From NCBI GenBank assembly GCA_013396655.1, contig WBMV01002843.1, forward strand, positions 1 through 64,000: 64,000 nt of DNA, written 5' to 3'. The stretch comes from Campylorhamphus procurvoides. Lineage: Eukaryota > Chordata > Aves > Passeriformes > Dendrocolaptidae. Shown piece after piece: positions 35,971 to 49,090 of the stretch; the first letter of the stretch is position 1; each line of letters opens with the position of its first letter. Under the pieces are notes generated by a model, which ran no database searches, was not told the DNA's origin, and worked only from the letters and a program-made list of their open reading frames with translations. Both the position numbers and the translations under genes were made by a program.

Positions 35971-38295
35971 ATTTATTTCTACACTCAGCTGAGTGTGCAA
36001 TGGACACTGTTAAGTGATAACTGCTGCAACTTCAGTAGATAATTTTTTAATTAAGCTTTCAAAAAGTTGTCATATGTTTATTCTTCTATCATCTAAGCTC
36101 TCTTGTTTGACTTACAGCTTTACAATAACTTTTAATGAACTTTTTAAACTGTGACTTAGGTGTTTACAGTGGAAAGTATATCACAAAATCTTTTAAAAGA
36201 ACTGAGAAAAAGTAATTTTACTGTGATGCAACCTTTCACTATTAATATATTTCACAGAAAATTGCTAATCTTTAGAGATAAAGGCAGATTTGAACCACAT
36301 GTCATGTAAGGAAACATCAGCTGGTATAAATTGGTGTAGCCTGTTGTTTGCTACTCCATAATCATTATCTACCATTATGGAGAATTTTAAAATTTTCACT
36401 TCTAGGGAAACTACTTTTCTACCTGAAAAATATATTACTTTCTTCTCTGTTTTTATGATGGCTCATGGTATTACAAGAAATAAACAAAAGTATGCTACTT
36501 AGCATGTATGGATTCAATATTTATAGGAAAGGGTCAGTGTTTTTAAGGTAATTTTTCATTTGGAAAAAGTTCGCTTTTGCATTACTGTCATGTAGAAAGA
36601 TGAAGGTGTGAATTTCAAGACTGAAGACGATAATCCTGTGGGTGGGCTTCTTGATGAAAATGTATGGAAGATCTTCACATCTGGGAATCACAAAGACAGG
36701 AGAAAGTGAGGCCTTTAAAGAACAGACAATTCCTTACAGCAGACGGGCAAGGGGAGTTAGCAGATATGCAGATGATATCTTTGAAGCTTTAAAAAGGTTT
36801 ATGTTTCAAAAGCCACAACCAACTTAATTGGTTTTATAGAGCCTTTGACTCTGTTCTGTGTGGGACGGTGTAAAATAAAAGACCATTCTGGTAAAATATA
36901 TGAACATTATTAGAAAAAGAAAGAGAGGTCAAAGGGACAGATTGAAAGGAAATGGAAAAATATTATTTCCAAGTTGAAAAAAGAGTAAAAGTTGAGAGAA
37001 GTTTGGTGATTTAATGTTTCAGGATAATCACTGAAGTTTGTAAGTTTTAAGATGAGCTCCAGTTCAGTAAAAGTATCGTAACTTCTCTCAGCCCAGTGAA
37101 GAGAGAAAATGGATTTTTAGGAGGGATGCTGGTTGAGATTTTCGGCAATTTAAATAGCAGTTTATTTTTCCTTTCCAAGTAGATGAAGCAAGTCGAGTTT
37201 TTGTAATGTGTCAAATGAAAAATTAGTTTACAATGGCTATGGAAGAGCTGCATCATAAATCAAGTTATTCTGTGATTTGTGAACAAATCTTGACTTTGTT
37301 AAGATTGCTTTATTCTACATATTTGGAATTGGCACTGCAAATTCAACTGTCAGCTTTGTTTCATGAGCAACCGAAAAGTACTATATAAAAGCTGGGAATT
37401 GCTATTTATTTACTGTGAGCAGTGTGTGAAAATATGTGGTAACTTGTCTCCTCTCTTTACATGAGCTGCCCTTTATAAGCTTCCTCTTCTTGACTAAATA
37501 AATGTTACAATTCAGTTCTCCCCTGCACACCTGTAAATGAAACCATTGTCAAATGGGGAGTGTTAATGAATACTAAACCAAAACAGTGCATCCTTGAAGA
37601 ATTCCCTGCCTGCTCAGCTTACAGCCATACACTGTGGATTGTTTCTGCAGTCAGTGGAGATCTAGTCTACAGAATTGAAGCTTTTAGTTTTTCCAGACTT
37701 ATAACCTACAGAGTCGCAAGAAGAACTTTTCATTATTAGATGTAACGGATGGGATATTGTCCAGGAACTGAAGTGTTTAGAACAATAAGGAAAATAATTG
37801 TGTGAACCCTACTTCCTTATTACTGATTTTTCTAGCCAGACAGTGTGCAGAAAATGTAAATGTTAAAGTGTTGTGCTGGTGGCTCCAGCAGGCAGAGATA
37901 GCTACTGTGCCTATCTGTTGACATGTACTAGGGAAAAGCATCTGGCTGGGGAGCACAGACATAGTCCCTTCTCCATCTCCCCTTTACCCTTCCCACCATG
38001 CTCAAAACCCAGGGATTTTACACACACAGGAGGCATGGAAACAAAAGTTGCATGGGGCAGTTGCCAGCTAGTCACCCTCTGGAAGTGCTCAGTTTCTTGA
38101 CATTGCTTTCTTCATTACCAGGATGAACACTGCCAGCAGTACTGGGGCATACTGTGATTTAGAAACCAGGCCTCCTCTGTGCCTGTGGGTATGTGGGTAA
38201 TGCTTATAACCCCAGGGAGCTGTAAATCAGCTGAGAAGTGTCTTGTCTGCCAGAGAGCCAGCTGGACTACAGTAACTGGTGTAGCTAAAACCAGA
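35971..38295. other. Unique AT-rich noncoding DNA
   Basis: No gene or repeat family is recognised. All open frames are under 80 codons and unremarkable. Confidence 0.6.
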
Positions 38296-38323
38296 GTGTG
38301 TCTGTCTGTGTGTGTGTGTGTGT
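38296..38323. repeat. (TG)n microsatellite
   Basis: A TGTCTGTC lead followed by nine consecutive TG units. Short and slightly imperfect at its 5' end. Confidence 0.9.
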
Positions 38324-41300
38324 TTGCTGGACCACACAGAGGGCAACCTCTTACAGGCAATGAAAGCAATCTGGAGCAGAACAGAAATAGGACTGAGTAC
38401 TTCAAGTGAAACCACATCTTGTCTCTGTCAATAATCTTGTCTCTATCTCTATCAAGCTGATGCTTTACTCTGAGGTAAAGATAAGAAGCAGTAGTTTTAT
38501 AGTCCATTGAAGCAAGTAGTGGCTTTTTCCCCTCCTGCTTTTGAGGAACTTCAAGACTCAATACGAAAACAATAGCTGTTTCAGTTACAAGTTGCTGCCA
38601 GTTTTAGGAAGATTCCCTTAGGACGTAATTCACACTGGCATGAATGGAGGTTTTTCTAATATTTCCATCAATAACCAAAAGGTGTGCTACGTGAGTGTGA
38701 ACATAACAACTGTGATGCTAACCCATGTAAGGCTTTCTCTGCACAGAGCAATTGAGGAAAAAAAGGGCAAAGCAAAGAGAGTGAGATGCATCAATGAACA
38801 GTTTTATCATCTGTCTTCTGTTGTCTTCATTTGGCAATTAAGTGACTTTAGCTGAGATCATTTCAATAGCAACTCAAAAGTAAAGGTCTACCTTTCCCTT
38901 CCAAAAGCTTCCAGGTAAGAAATGTATTTGCCAGCCAAAGATTTTCATCTTTTGATAGGATGCCATTTTGGTAACTGCTGAAATAATCTACTTCTTATCC
39001 TGCAAGATGCAGTCTCTTCCAGGGCTCAGTCTGGTCATTTTTACTGACGTTTTAAGGCTTTCATTCTGTCCACATAACTGAATGAGGCTCAGACCTTACT
39101 GGCTCCACCAAATAATGTGAAGCAAGGATTATGTAAAGTGATTTGTATTTCAAGGATGCAAATTATTTCAATCTTGGTAAAAGGGTAGCTGCTGAAAATT
39201 TTTCACTGGGTCACAATGGTTACTGTGAAAAAATAATCTCGACTCTGAAGCAATTTCAATTTTTGAGTCAAGAGGTGTGAGATAAACCTCGGGTTTATCT
39301 AGACCATCTTTTCCTACAAATTGTCATTGTGTTTGTTTCTCACACTGCCTCCTCCAGATGTTTTTAGTTTTCCACAAAGTAGTTTGTGGTTGAATTTTTT
39401 CAAATCACTTCATTTTGTTTGGATGCCCCAAGTAAGGATGAAATATATGTTTATCTAGATATGCTTATTTGTAGAGGCAGAGGCAATTGCTCAACTTTTC
39501 ATGTGCATATTCAATAGTTTGCTTGTTGTTTATGATGCTGTTTTATGTTCTAGGCTAAAAGTCTGAATCTCCAGATTGGAGCACTCAAAATTTTTTTTCA
39601 TTACAAAAGTTGAACCTTTCTGACCTGTAAAAATGCTTATAAACTGAAATTTGCAAGGTCTAAGAAAATTAGTCTGGGACAATTGCAGAAAAGTGCTTCT
39701 TAATATTTTCTTCCTCCCTTTTTGTACTCACACCTTTACTCTTGCATCGTGTTTTCTCATCTAGTATTTGCCAGCTAAGTAAAATCTTTCTTTAAAATTC
39801 TGGTCTTAAGGTTTTAATCAGCACTTCACTTTTTCCCTCCCAGATTTCTTACAAAATCCTGAAATCTTGCCATATGTTCTTCTACAATCCAAATCCAATT
39901 ATTTTTATTGTTCTGTGGAATACTCTATATTCTTTTCAAGCCTAGATGTTTGTCCATTTGCAGCCTCTGGGAAAATTAAATTAACTTACTTGAACACGCT
40001 AAGCCATTTGGGGTTATATTTGTCTTTTTTTTCTCCTGAAAGACAGTTCTTTTTGCTAACAAATGTCACAGAAAATAAACCCATCTCCCTATGAATGTGT
40101 TTCAAAATGTGTATACAAATATCAGTGTTGCAGAAACCAACCAGAGGCAAAGACCTGTCACGAGTCTGTTTAGTTACCGTCTTACTCACCAATTCTCTTT
40201 GCATTGTTGAAAAGCCTAGACAATCAAAGCCCTGCTTTCTAAGCCTGTGTTCCTGACTAGAAATGATAATAGCAGTTGTTAAACATTACACTTCAGAACA
40301 GGCAGATCTTTTTACATGCCTAAGCCCAAACTTGCAGACGTGGTTCTCACGTGCCAAAACTTGTGACACGATCTTCGGCAACAGAATGAAGCATGAACCA
40401 TGCCCAGTCAGAAGGGCATGTTAGATCTAATACTTGTTCAACTGAAGTATCTTCTGGTTAGACTATCTCAAGCCAATAAGAATCCTGGGATCCTTATGGC
40501 ACTCTGAACACAGCCAAGCTCTTTTGGAGCAAAAAATCTTCAGCCACCATCAGGCTCTTTCATAATTCATTCACTTTGCCAGCTTTTATGTTGTTTATTA
40601 TTGTCTCCTTCTCACTAAGAGTTCTTATCCTTCCTGCCCTGTCCTTGAAGTTTCCCTCCAAGCACTGCAATGGTGACAAACTGCTACGCTAAGGACAATC
40701 TCCTTGGTCTGAGCCAGCACTGTTCCATCTGCTGCTTCACAGGGGCTCATGGAAAAGCAGCCAGCCCAAACACTCCTATTAAAAGTGGAAATAATTTCAT
40801 TTAGGGCTAAAATGCATTAGCCTAGTTTAGCAGGAGCCTTGTTCCTCAGCTGTGTGGAGTTCTCCTTCAGTGTGAATCCCAGCAGTATTGTGTTTTCAGC
40901 CTCAGGGCATAGGCTGCCTGTAATCACTGGCCTTCCCCTCCTCTGATCACTGCCTATCAAACAGTGTTACTCTGGTGAGCTCCATGCAGAAGCTTAGAAT
41001 GGCAGAATTTCTCAAAACACACATTTTAGAGCTCATCTGTGATAATTATAACTTAATTTGGGGAAGAGGAGGGTGAGAGGGCAAAGGGTTTAATTGCTGT
41101 GATGTGGCTGGAGCACTGTATCATCTTCTGATGAAGTGCTGTATAATTTGTTTGTAGATTTTTACCTCGTAATATCTCTAATGGTGTGATATCCCTGATG
41201 AGTTTTCCATGTATGTTTGCAAATTTCATTGTTAATAACAATCTTAATCTGGTATTCATTAGCCTGTTAATTAGACTGTCATTTAGAAACCCTTCCTTCC

Positions 41301-41984
41301 AATTAGCTGTAATGACAAAATTGAAATAATTTTTCTGTGCTGCTATTTTTGTGCAACACTTCCCCATTTGAACTTCCTGCTGTTCTGTCTTAATTAAATT
41401 TAATAACAATAGTCGTAGTTTATGGGGGACTTTTTAACCTCATTTAATGTCAGACCATTTATCCTAGTTTGCAGTAGGCACCAAAAATGTTTGCATTAAT
41501 CCAATTACTTTGAAAAGAAGCAAACTTCACTTGTTTCAGATGATTTTAATTAAGGTAAAATCCCATGAAAGGCCAAACTCCCTACCTGTGCAAATATGTA
41601 GAAGCATTAGAGTTTTTTCTAAGTACACTAAAGATACAGGAAAAAATCAACAATATAAAGAAGCACTAAAGCACTAATATAAAGAAGGAAGCCATGTGTT
41701 TTTTTTGTTTATTTTAATAGCAAGAGAAAAGGGTGAAGCTGCTGTCTGTGTCATTAGTGACTCAACACTGCTATTCAGTCAGAACTTCAGATAGGGAATG
41801 GTGGCAGCATTTTTTAACTTGGAAAAACTCCACAGGACTGGGCTACTTAGAATTATTGCAGCACACTTGAAGTTGCACTGTGAGACTAGAATCGTGGGAC
41901 TCATTAAAAATAATTATCTTTCTAGCCCATGCAAATTTAAAGCCCTTCGGAGAATCTCTCTAGGAGATTATAGAAGATCAGAGA
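38324..41984. other. Unique AT-rich noncoding DNA
   Basis: No gene is recognised. A perfect 9-bp inverted repeat with a 3-nt loop lies at 39,280-39,300. A patch with several CpGs, including CACGTG, lies at about 40,340-40,390. The subregion 41,040-41,600 is listed separately. Its minus strand holds a 118-codon open frame (41,053-41,409) without family resemblance. Confidence 0.5.
41040..41600. promoter_or_regulatory. Candidate conserved noncoding element rich in TAATTA-type sites
   Basis: Many homeobox cores are packed into about 500 bp: TTAATTTGGGG, GTTAATTAGACTGTCATTTAG, CCAATTAGCTGTAATGAC, CTTAATTAAATTTAATAAC, CATTAATCCAATTAC and TTTTAATTAAGG. The sequence is otherwise complex, with no simple repeats. 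This is the texture of deeply conserved developmental enhancers. No conservation test was possible, so the call is compositional. Confidence 0.3.
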
Positions 41985-42060
41985 AAAGTAAGATTGAAAG
42001 AGATGCTAGAAGTCACTTAGTCCATCCTCCTCCTCCAGCAAGCTGTCTAAACCAATACCA
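41985..42060 (-). mobile_element. Possible decayed CR1 3'-end fragment
   Basis: AGATTGAAAGAGATGCTAGAAGTCACTTAGTCCATCCTCCTCC has the order of the reverse-complemented CR1 terminus ('ggttggaagagacctcagaaggtcatctagtccaacccc'). It is highly diverged and followable for only about 70 bp. It lies 0.8 kb from a clear same-strand CR1. Confidence 0.3.
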
Positions 42061-42852
42061 TTTCTGAAGAAAACTTTGTTAGACCTTACAGGCCTACGGT
42101 GACAAGGATTTTACAGCTTCTGCAGTGGGCTCCAGATGATAAGTTCAAGCTGCAATGATAGAGATTGCTCCAATACCAACTGTCTCTCTGTGAATTTGGA
42201 GATGATTGCAGACATGCTTATCCTATTTATCTGGCTCCAGAGAGGCAGCAATCTTGACTGCTCTGGAAAATCATATGGCTTTCTTTGCATGTTGACCAGA
42301 GCTCAGATGTGGTTTTGTATGCAGAGACTGATGAAGGAAACATTGGAGGTGTTCCCGTGAGTTGATAAAGAAGGTAGCTGTCAAGATGGCATGCTGAATT
42401 TGGGAGATGCAGCAAAGTAAAGGGGTAAGGAGGGATGCAGTTTCACAGTTGGGGGTGAAAGGGAAAAGCCAGCTGTAAGTGCAAGACAAGCCACAGGCAG
42501 TGATGGTGGGAAGAATCAGTGGCTCCGAAGCAGAAGTGGGACTGTAGGCACAAAATGCTTGACAGCCTCAGAGGGTCCCATGACTGACAAGTAAAGCAAG
42601 ATAATCCCAAAGCGTTAAAAAACTGAGGCAAGGGAAGTTTCTAAGTTCTCTCTAGAGGTTGGAAATCTTGGATATTTCAGGGGAGGGAAAAGGAAGATGG
42701 CTTTCCTTCAGAGCTCTGCTTGGATCTTGCTTACCTGTTTATTACACACCACAAAGGTGTAACAGGCAGCTCCTGCTCAGCTTACTGACTTCTTGCTGGT
42801 ATAAATCTTACTGTTAGGCTTTTAAGTCACCCTTAGAACTGGTCAAGAGTCT

Positions 42853-43265
42853 CATGGAATCATGGAATCACTTAGGATGGAAAAGACCATTAAAATCATG
42901 GAGTCCAACCATTTACCTTACACTGCCAAGCCCACCACTAAACCATGTCCCCAAGTGCCACATCTACAGGTCTTTTAAATACCACCGGTATGGTGACTTA
43001 ATGACTTCCCTGGGCAGCCTGTTCCACTGCTTGATAACCCTTTCAGTGAAAAAAAAATCTCCTAATATCCAATCTAATTCTTCCCTTGTGCAAGTTGAGA
43101 CTGTTTCCACTTCTTTTGCTTGTTACTGAGGAGAAGGGACCAACCCCCACCTGGCTATAACTTCCTTTCAGGTAGTTGTAGAGAGCATTAATGTCTCCCC
43201 TGAGCCTCCTTTTCTCCAAAATAAACAGCCCCAGCTCCCTCAGCTGCTCCTCAAACAACTCTTAC
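42853..43265 (-). mobile_element. CR1 LINE 3' end, 5'-truncated
   Basis: It begins at its 3' terminus with two CATGGAAT units (the CR1 terminal octamer repeat), then TCACTTAGGATGGAAAAGACC, AGTCCAACC, GCCAAGCCCACCACTAAACCATGTCCCC and a 3'-UTR body. At 43,043-43,258 the minus strand encodes the last ORF2 residues ([28 protein letters not shown] in pieces). The element stops abruptly near AGCTGCTCCTCAAACA, a typical 5' truncation. Divergence is moderate. It is not mobile. Confidence 0.9.
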
Positions 43266-43757
43266 TAAGTAACTTCAGTGTGTTACGTACAAGAACTATT
43301 TGCTTTCCTTTGACCTAAATGTTTAATATTTATGGCCTCTTATGATTGCTTCTGGGATGAAAACTGATGACAAAAAGGTAGACTTAACCTCGACATAAAG
43401 AAATTTGCATGAAAGCCCTGTTTCTCTGAATATAAGCAACAACTCTTGCTTTCCTAAGATATCATGCCACAAACCCTCTGTCTTCCAGGTATTGGCACGT
43501 GTCTGGCTTCTTCTCATTTTCACACAATTAATTATTTTCATGCTTGGTTGAAAACTATTAGCTTACCCCTGTGTTTGTAGCTTGAGTATCTGCCTGAAAA
43601 CAGGCAAAAGAAAAAGGGCAAAGGGCTGAAGGAGGAGGGGTGTCCTAGGCAGTAGGGTACCAGCTGTTATACAAAGGGGGCTGCCTATTATCTTAGGCAG
43701 GCAAGAGTCAGGAATGTGGCTGTGGGGCACAAATGAGGGTCCTTCCACTAACTGAGC
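43266..43757. other. Unique spacer between two CR1 insertions
   Basis: No gene or repeat is seen in this 490-bp gap between two same-strand CR1 copies. Confidence 0.6.
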
Positions 43758-44740
43758 TCACAGAATCACAGAATATGCCAAGTAGGAGGGAACTCACAAG
43801 GATCATCGAAGTCCAACTTCAGGGCCTGACAGGACCGTCCCCAAGAGTCACACCATGTGTCTGAAAGTATTGTGCAAATCCTTCTTGAACTCTGCCAGGC
43901 TCGGTGCTGTGACCACTGCCCTGGGGAGTCTGTTCACCTCTGGGTGAAGAACCTTTTCCTAATATCCAACCTAAACCTCCCCTGACTCAGCTTCAGGCCA
44001 TTCCCTCAGGTCCTGTCACTGTTCCCACAGAGCAGAGATCAGTGCGTGCCCCTCCTCTTCCCCTCACCATGAAGTTGTACCTGCAATGAGGTCTCCCCTA
44101 AGACTCCTCCAGACTGAACAGAACAAGTGCCCTTGGCTGCTTCTCATACAGCTTCCTCTCAAGGCCCTTCACCATCCTTGTTGCTCTCCTTTGGACACTC
44201 TTGAACAGTTCAATATCTTTCTTATATTGTGGTGCCCAAAACTGCCCACAATATTCCAGGTGAGGCCGCCCCAGTGCAGAGCAGAGTGGGACAATCCCCT
44301 CCCTCACCCGGCTGGTGATGCTTTGCCTGATGCCTCCCAGGACAGGGTTGGCCCTCCTGGCTGCCAGGGCACTGCTGCTCATATTCCAACCAGGACCCCC
44401 AGGTCCCTTTCCATGGTGATGCTTTCCAGCCCCTCATTCCCCAGTCTGTCCATACATCCAGAGTTGCCTCACCCCAGGTGCAGAATCCAGCACTTGCCCT
44501 TGAACTTCATATGGCTGGTGATTGTCCAGCCCTCTAATTTGTTGAGGTCTCTCTGCAGGGCCTCCCTCTGCGGGAGTCAACAGATTCTTCAAGTTTTATG
44601 TAGTCTGCAGACTTGCTGAGTATCCCTTCCCCAATCACTATTGTCCTCTTTGCTCCACCTCTGAGCCAGTTGTTCACTCACTGCAGGATGTGTTTATCTA
44701 GCTGTGTGCTGGACATTTTGTGCAGAAGGACACTGCGAGG
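43758..44740 (-). mobile_element. CR1 LINE, 3' UTR and C-terminal ORF2, 5'-truncated
   Basis: The 3' terminus at low coordinates reads TCACAGAATCACAGAAT, then a ggaactcacaaggatcatcgaagtccaac-type block. The minus strand at 44,098-44,382 encodes the RT C-terminal part in one frame, including [40 protein letters not shown] and RRATRMVKGLER. Upstream, 44,400-44,740 carries further RT-region sequence ending at CTGGACATTTTGTGCAGAAGGACACTGCGAGGGAGC, after which homology is lost (5' truncation). The terminal repeat unit differs from that of the neighbouring copy at 42,853, so the two are separate insertions, perhaps of different CR1 subfamilies. Confidence 0.9.
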
Positions 44741-45406
44741 GAGCTGACTCATGTACCAGACACAGTCATTCTGTAGCTCTCCCAGGGCTCGCTCACTCTG
44801 TCTGGGTAGCCAGCACAGCTGCATCATCCCTGCCAGCTCAGGAAGGCAAGCTGAAGGATCACTGCTCTGCAGTCTTTTCTGCAGGGAGTTGCCATCATAA
44901 ATTCTGTCTACTAAAACCAGAGCTGAGCATTCATCTGTTTCCTTATCCAGAGGATATCTGCACTGTGTGGGAATCTGGGAGGGTGACAGTTCTGACTCAG
45001 AGTTTCACCTAAGCCAGCTGTCCAGAATTCACTGTGTGCATATCCTTCCTTTGCTTGCCTGTGCAGCTGCAGCAGGGCAACAGCATTAAGAACCAGAAAT
45101 AATACCTCCCTGCACCTCCAACACTATCCTTAAACAGGCTTTCCTGTTCTTTCTACTTGCTCTGTGTTTTTGGTTAGTTCTGTAGCAATTTCCATTTCAA
45201 GAAATTATTCTTCTCAGATCCCTGGCTAATTTTTTATCTAATATTTCTTTTAAATGTTAATTTTGATTCTATGTTTTCTTCACAGAAATATTCATCTTCT
45301 TCCAGTGCCTCTTCACAGTAGGTCTTTCATCTTACAGCACTGAGGGGTTTTTAACTTCAGGTATTGTAATAAAGAAAAGGTGTCTCTGCAGTAGACCTTG
45401 TGAGTA
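44741..45406. other. Noncoding spacer
   Basis: No gene is seen between two CR1 ends. The plus-strand frame at 44,704-45,012 starts inside CR1 and runs into unique sequence, so it is not a gene. Confidence 0.5.
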
Positions 45407-45461
45407 ATCATAGAAAAAAAATAATTTGGAAAAGACCTTTAAGATCATTGAGTCCAACTGC
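45407..45461 (-). mobile_element. Very short CR1 3'-terminal fragment
   Basis: AATCATAGAAAAAAAATAATTTGGAAAAGACCTTTAAGATCATTGAGTCCAACTGCC is the reverse complement of the CR1 3' tail, cut off after about 55 bp. It is an extreme 5' truncation. Confidence 0.75.
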
Positions 45462-45902
45462 CAAAAGGAACAAATTTAAGGCCTGGGAAAGAGTTCATTT
45501 GTGCCGTGCCTGGCAAAGGTTCACGGCGAGCAGCTTTGTGACTGCAGCAGTTTCTCGGTGTACTCTGCCTGCTGCTTGTCTCTTGCAAATTGGAGTGCCT
45601 TCAAGTGGCAGAAGGGATTGCAGGAGTCTTTCCTGGGATCAGGAGACAAGAATCTGCTCTTAGGCACATCGAAGTGAAAGTTAGCTGGCAAAGTTAAAGG
45701 CAGAGAGAAGCTAGGGTGAGGTTTAGATAATCCTCAGTGCAACTCAGAAGCGAGTAAAAAGGACATTTCAGGATTACAAATGAAAGGAAGAAAGGTGAAT
45801 TGGGGGATTGGTAAAAATGCAGGCAGGAAAGAAACTCCTATAGTATGATGTCAGTTTGATAATATAAGTATCTGTTAAGTTTGCCTGAACTCAATAGCAA
45901 GT

Positions 45903-45976
45903 AATAGAATAGAATAGAATAGAATAGAATAGAATAGAATAGAATAGAATAGAATAGAATAGAATAGAATAGAATA
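45903..45976. repeat. (AGAAT)n microsatellite, about 15 units
   Basis: An uninterrupted pentanucleotide array of 74 bp, directly followed by AGTTGGAACC. The array plus GTTGGAA looks like a CR1 3' terminus (normally ATTCTATG-type octamers next to 'ggttggaaggg' in this orientation), so the microsatellite may have grown from a CR1 tail. The perfection of the array indicates recent slippage and probable polymorphism. Confidence 0.95.
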
Positions 45977-46142
45977 GTTGGAACCATACTAGTTTTATAA
46001 ACAAGTTTTGATGTTCAAAATTTATAAATCAAAACATGAAGATGGATCACTAACTCTGTCTTGTGTGTCTTATAAGATAAGGTTTTGTCCAGCTTGTTCT
46101 CTGGCATTTCTCACCCAGCTTTCAGAATAACTTTTCAGATAG

Positions 46143-46212
46143 GTGGGGTTTTTTTTGTTTTCGTTTGGTGTTTTTTTTGTTTTGTTTTTTGTTTGTTTGG
46201 GGGGTTTTGTTG
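46143..46212. repeat. T/G-rich low-complexity tract
   Basis: About 70 bp made almost wholly of T and G, with (TTTG)/(TTTTG) units and a run of six G. The complement is A/C-rich. Confidence 0.85.
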
Positions 46213-49090
46213 TTATTTCCAAAAAGAAATGAAAATATGCACGAAGCATAGCTCGACAATGAGCAGAGATAAAGGACTTGTCACAGTTTGCAGCAAAAAG
46301 TTGAAGATTATCTAGCTGAGGTTCAGTCCACAGAACACGAGTGTCAAACAGCTGCAGGCAGGGGAGGCAAGTGGGCAGAGCACTGGACAGTAAATGTCTC
46401 ATGTGGGGAATCCTTCCTGAACAGTGAAATGTCTTCGTGAAATTTATTGCAGTGTCCCTTCCCTTTCTGTTTCCTAACAGTGTGCCCAGAAGTAGCATTA
46501 CTTAATAGATCACTTAACTGGGTATTTAGAGCGTAATTCTGAGGTGATGGACATTGGAAGTTGTGTTTCAGACAGACTCATTAGGAGAGCTGACACTTTG
46601 AAAAAGGGGTATTTCAAGGTGTTAAGTACCCTAAATTCCAGTTAATAATGTGATAGCCAAGAGCAACGAGGGCCATGCAATGCACCCTGTCTTTCCCTCT
46701 CTTAATGATGCAGTTCACTTGCAGATATTGTAACTAACTAGGAATCTAAAAGGAGAATTCTCTGCGTCTCTGTGTCTCTCCTGGGGATCTTACTTGGTTA
46801 CCAAGAGCAATACAGAGGGCATCGAAATGGCTTAAATCTAGAATTTATAAATGAACACAGGTAAAGGCAGGTCTACATCAGAGCTTCAGTTTTTCACAGC
46901 TTCTCTCTTCTGAATGAATGCTGACATGGAGAAATGCCACTCACCATGAAAGTGTTTTTCTGTGTAAGAGTTCTCTTTGTTGCTACTAGAGGCAGCTCTT
47001 TCAACACAAGCTAGAGAAGTTTTTTCTGCTCCTTTAGACTTCTAAATATAAATAGCAGAATAAATGGTCAGAAACTTTCCTCTCCAAAGTCTTTTTTAAC
47101 AGGGATTTTACTAGAATGATGCAAGACCTTTCTAACTTGCTGCTGAATGGACCAAAGAAATTGTGTGAACGGATTTAGTTACCTTGTGACTAAGACAACA
47201 TTCCTTCTAAACTCAGCTTTTGTTGGGAGCACAGAGCAAGGTTGTTCTCAAAGATTTGGTGCTGGTTGGGCAGAATGAGTGTACCTAAATTCCTGTTGGC
47301 ATTCCGTGCAGCTCTCTGGTGTTACTCAACTTTCAGCTGATAACTTCTCTTTGATTCTTTAAGTATAAATAAGGCTGTACATGTTTGTATAACATCTGAA
47401 AATGAGAGGGATTTTTTTGGTATCTATGTCATTTACTTTTTTCTGTTTCTTGGATATGAATACATGTTGAGGTGCTAACTGAGAATTTTAAACTTCTGGC
47501 CTTTTGAGCCATTTGATTTCCTCTTCTCAACATCTCTGTTCAAATCCACAGCCTTGAGGCCTCCAGGGCTTGATTAATCACATCATTCCTTTCAATGAAA
47601 ACCACAGTGTCACATTTTCCTTTCAAAGGTCGGTGGTTTGGTGTTCCTGTTGGTACTGTAGCTCCAGATGCAGAGGGCAATGGGAGACCTTAGCTGAACT
47701 CCTGGACCTCTGTTTTACTGTGCCTAATGCTTTGGCTTTGGAATCAAGGTGACACTTTTCCTTGTGATACCACCGCTACATGACTGTATCCTTTCTAGAA
47801 GATGATGTGTATAACCAGAAACATGTGTAATAGCCCTAATGGAGTGTTTTAATTGCTAAACCAGGTACCATGTTGTTTGTGACTCTTGCCTGAAGGGGGG
47901 AAATAAAATTTGCCTGAAATACAACAGGGTGTTCCAAATTCCATGCTTGTGCTGCCTATAGCTCTTGGCATAGACTGAGGAAGGAGTGTGTGCTTAAATA
48001 ACCTGTCTGCTGCTGGCCAGAGGATGAACAGTAAAGAAAACCTGAGCTTCTCAAAGCTGGGAGGCTCAAATGCATGGTTCAAGAGGATGAGATTAACTTA
48101 GTGTCTTGCAGATCCCTGGGTTTTGTGGTGTAGGAATGTACTGGGAGAGCATCTATTAGATGGAGACTTTCCATCTTGCTTTTGAAATCCAGCCTGGCTC
48201 AGGTAGTGAACTAGAAATGGCAATTTGGTTTATGTCTGGAAAACTAATTGTAGATGCCTGAAGAAATGTAAAGTCTAGTCTAGGCAAGAAGAGAGGGAGG
48301 TGTGAAGTTCAGTGTTTAAAATACTGCTTAGCAGCAATATGCCTGCAGGGGGAAAGAAGTGTGGGGGATGTATTAATTACAGCTATGGGCATAAACACAT
48401 TGCAGTAAAATTCATGTTCATCTTAGCCTTTTCTTGACTTTAGATTCATAAATACAGGAGCAGTGGGAAGAAAATTTAGTCAGATTGCTCAGGATGGTGC
48501 TGCACTGACAACCAAGCTCAAGGAAACATGCCGACAATTCGTAGTTCAGAGGAAAACTTAGAGACAAGAGTAGAGATACCACAAGATGCCAAGGTTTGGA
48601 GGTTCCTTTAAAATGCAGATTGGCTTGTTTAGACTTAAAACAAAACAAAAAACAGTTCAAGTCCAATAATTCTGTGACTTTCCAGTGCAGAAATAGTAAC
48701 ATTAATTTTGGGATTCAGCAGGAGAAATTGTCCAGTAACACCAACTGCAGTACTTCTATCACTTCATTTAATGCTATTGTTGTTTGATGTGCAGAGGGAG
48801 TTTTTTTAATGAACTTTCTTTCCTATTCCTTTAATTATTTGAGGTTGTTCACAATACCTATTTCTGCTACCTTTGAAACTGTTGTAAAGCCATATACTAC
48901 AAAGCCAGAGCAATACAACAGATGGAGACAACTTTGGGCAATATACACGCAGCTGGCTAGAAAGATTTTAGGAAATACATCTTCATGCTTGAAAAAGGAA
49001 GGAAAAAAACAGGGAAAGAAAGGAAAAAGAAAGTATATTTGAAAGTTTTTAAAACATCTTTCTATAGAAAAAAACAAAATTGCTGCTTAT
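46213..49090. other. Unique noncoding DNA
   Basis: No gene or transposon is recognised. Open frames are all under 100 codons. Confidence 0.55.

Noticed and set aside
39280..39300. Perfect 9-bp inverted repeat with a 3-nt loop (AGATAAACC / GGTTTATCT)
   Set aside because: Too short to separate from chance in 64 kb and not followed by a T-run or other signal.
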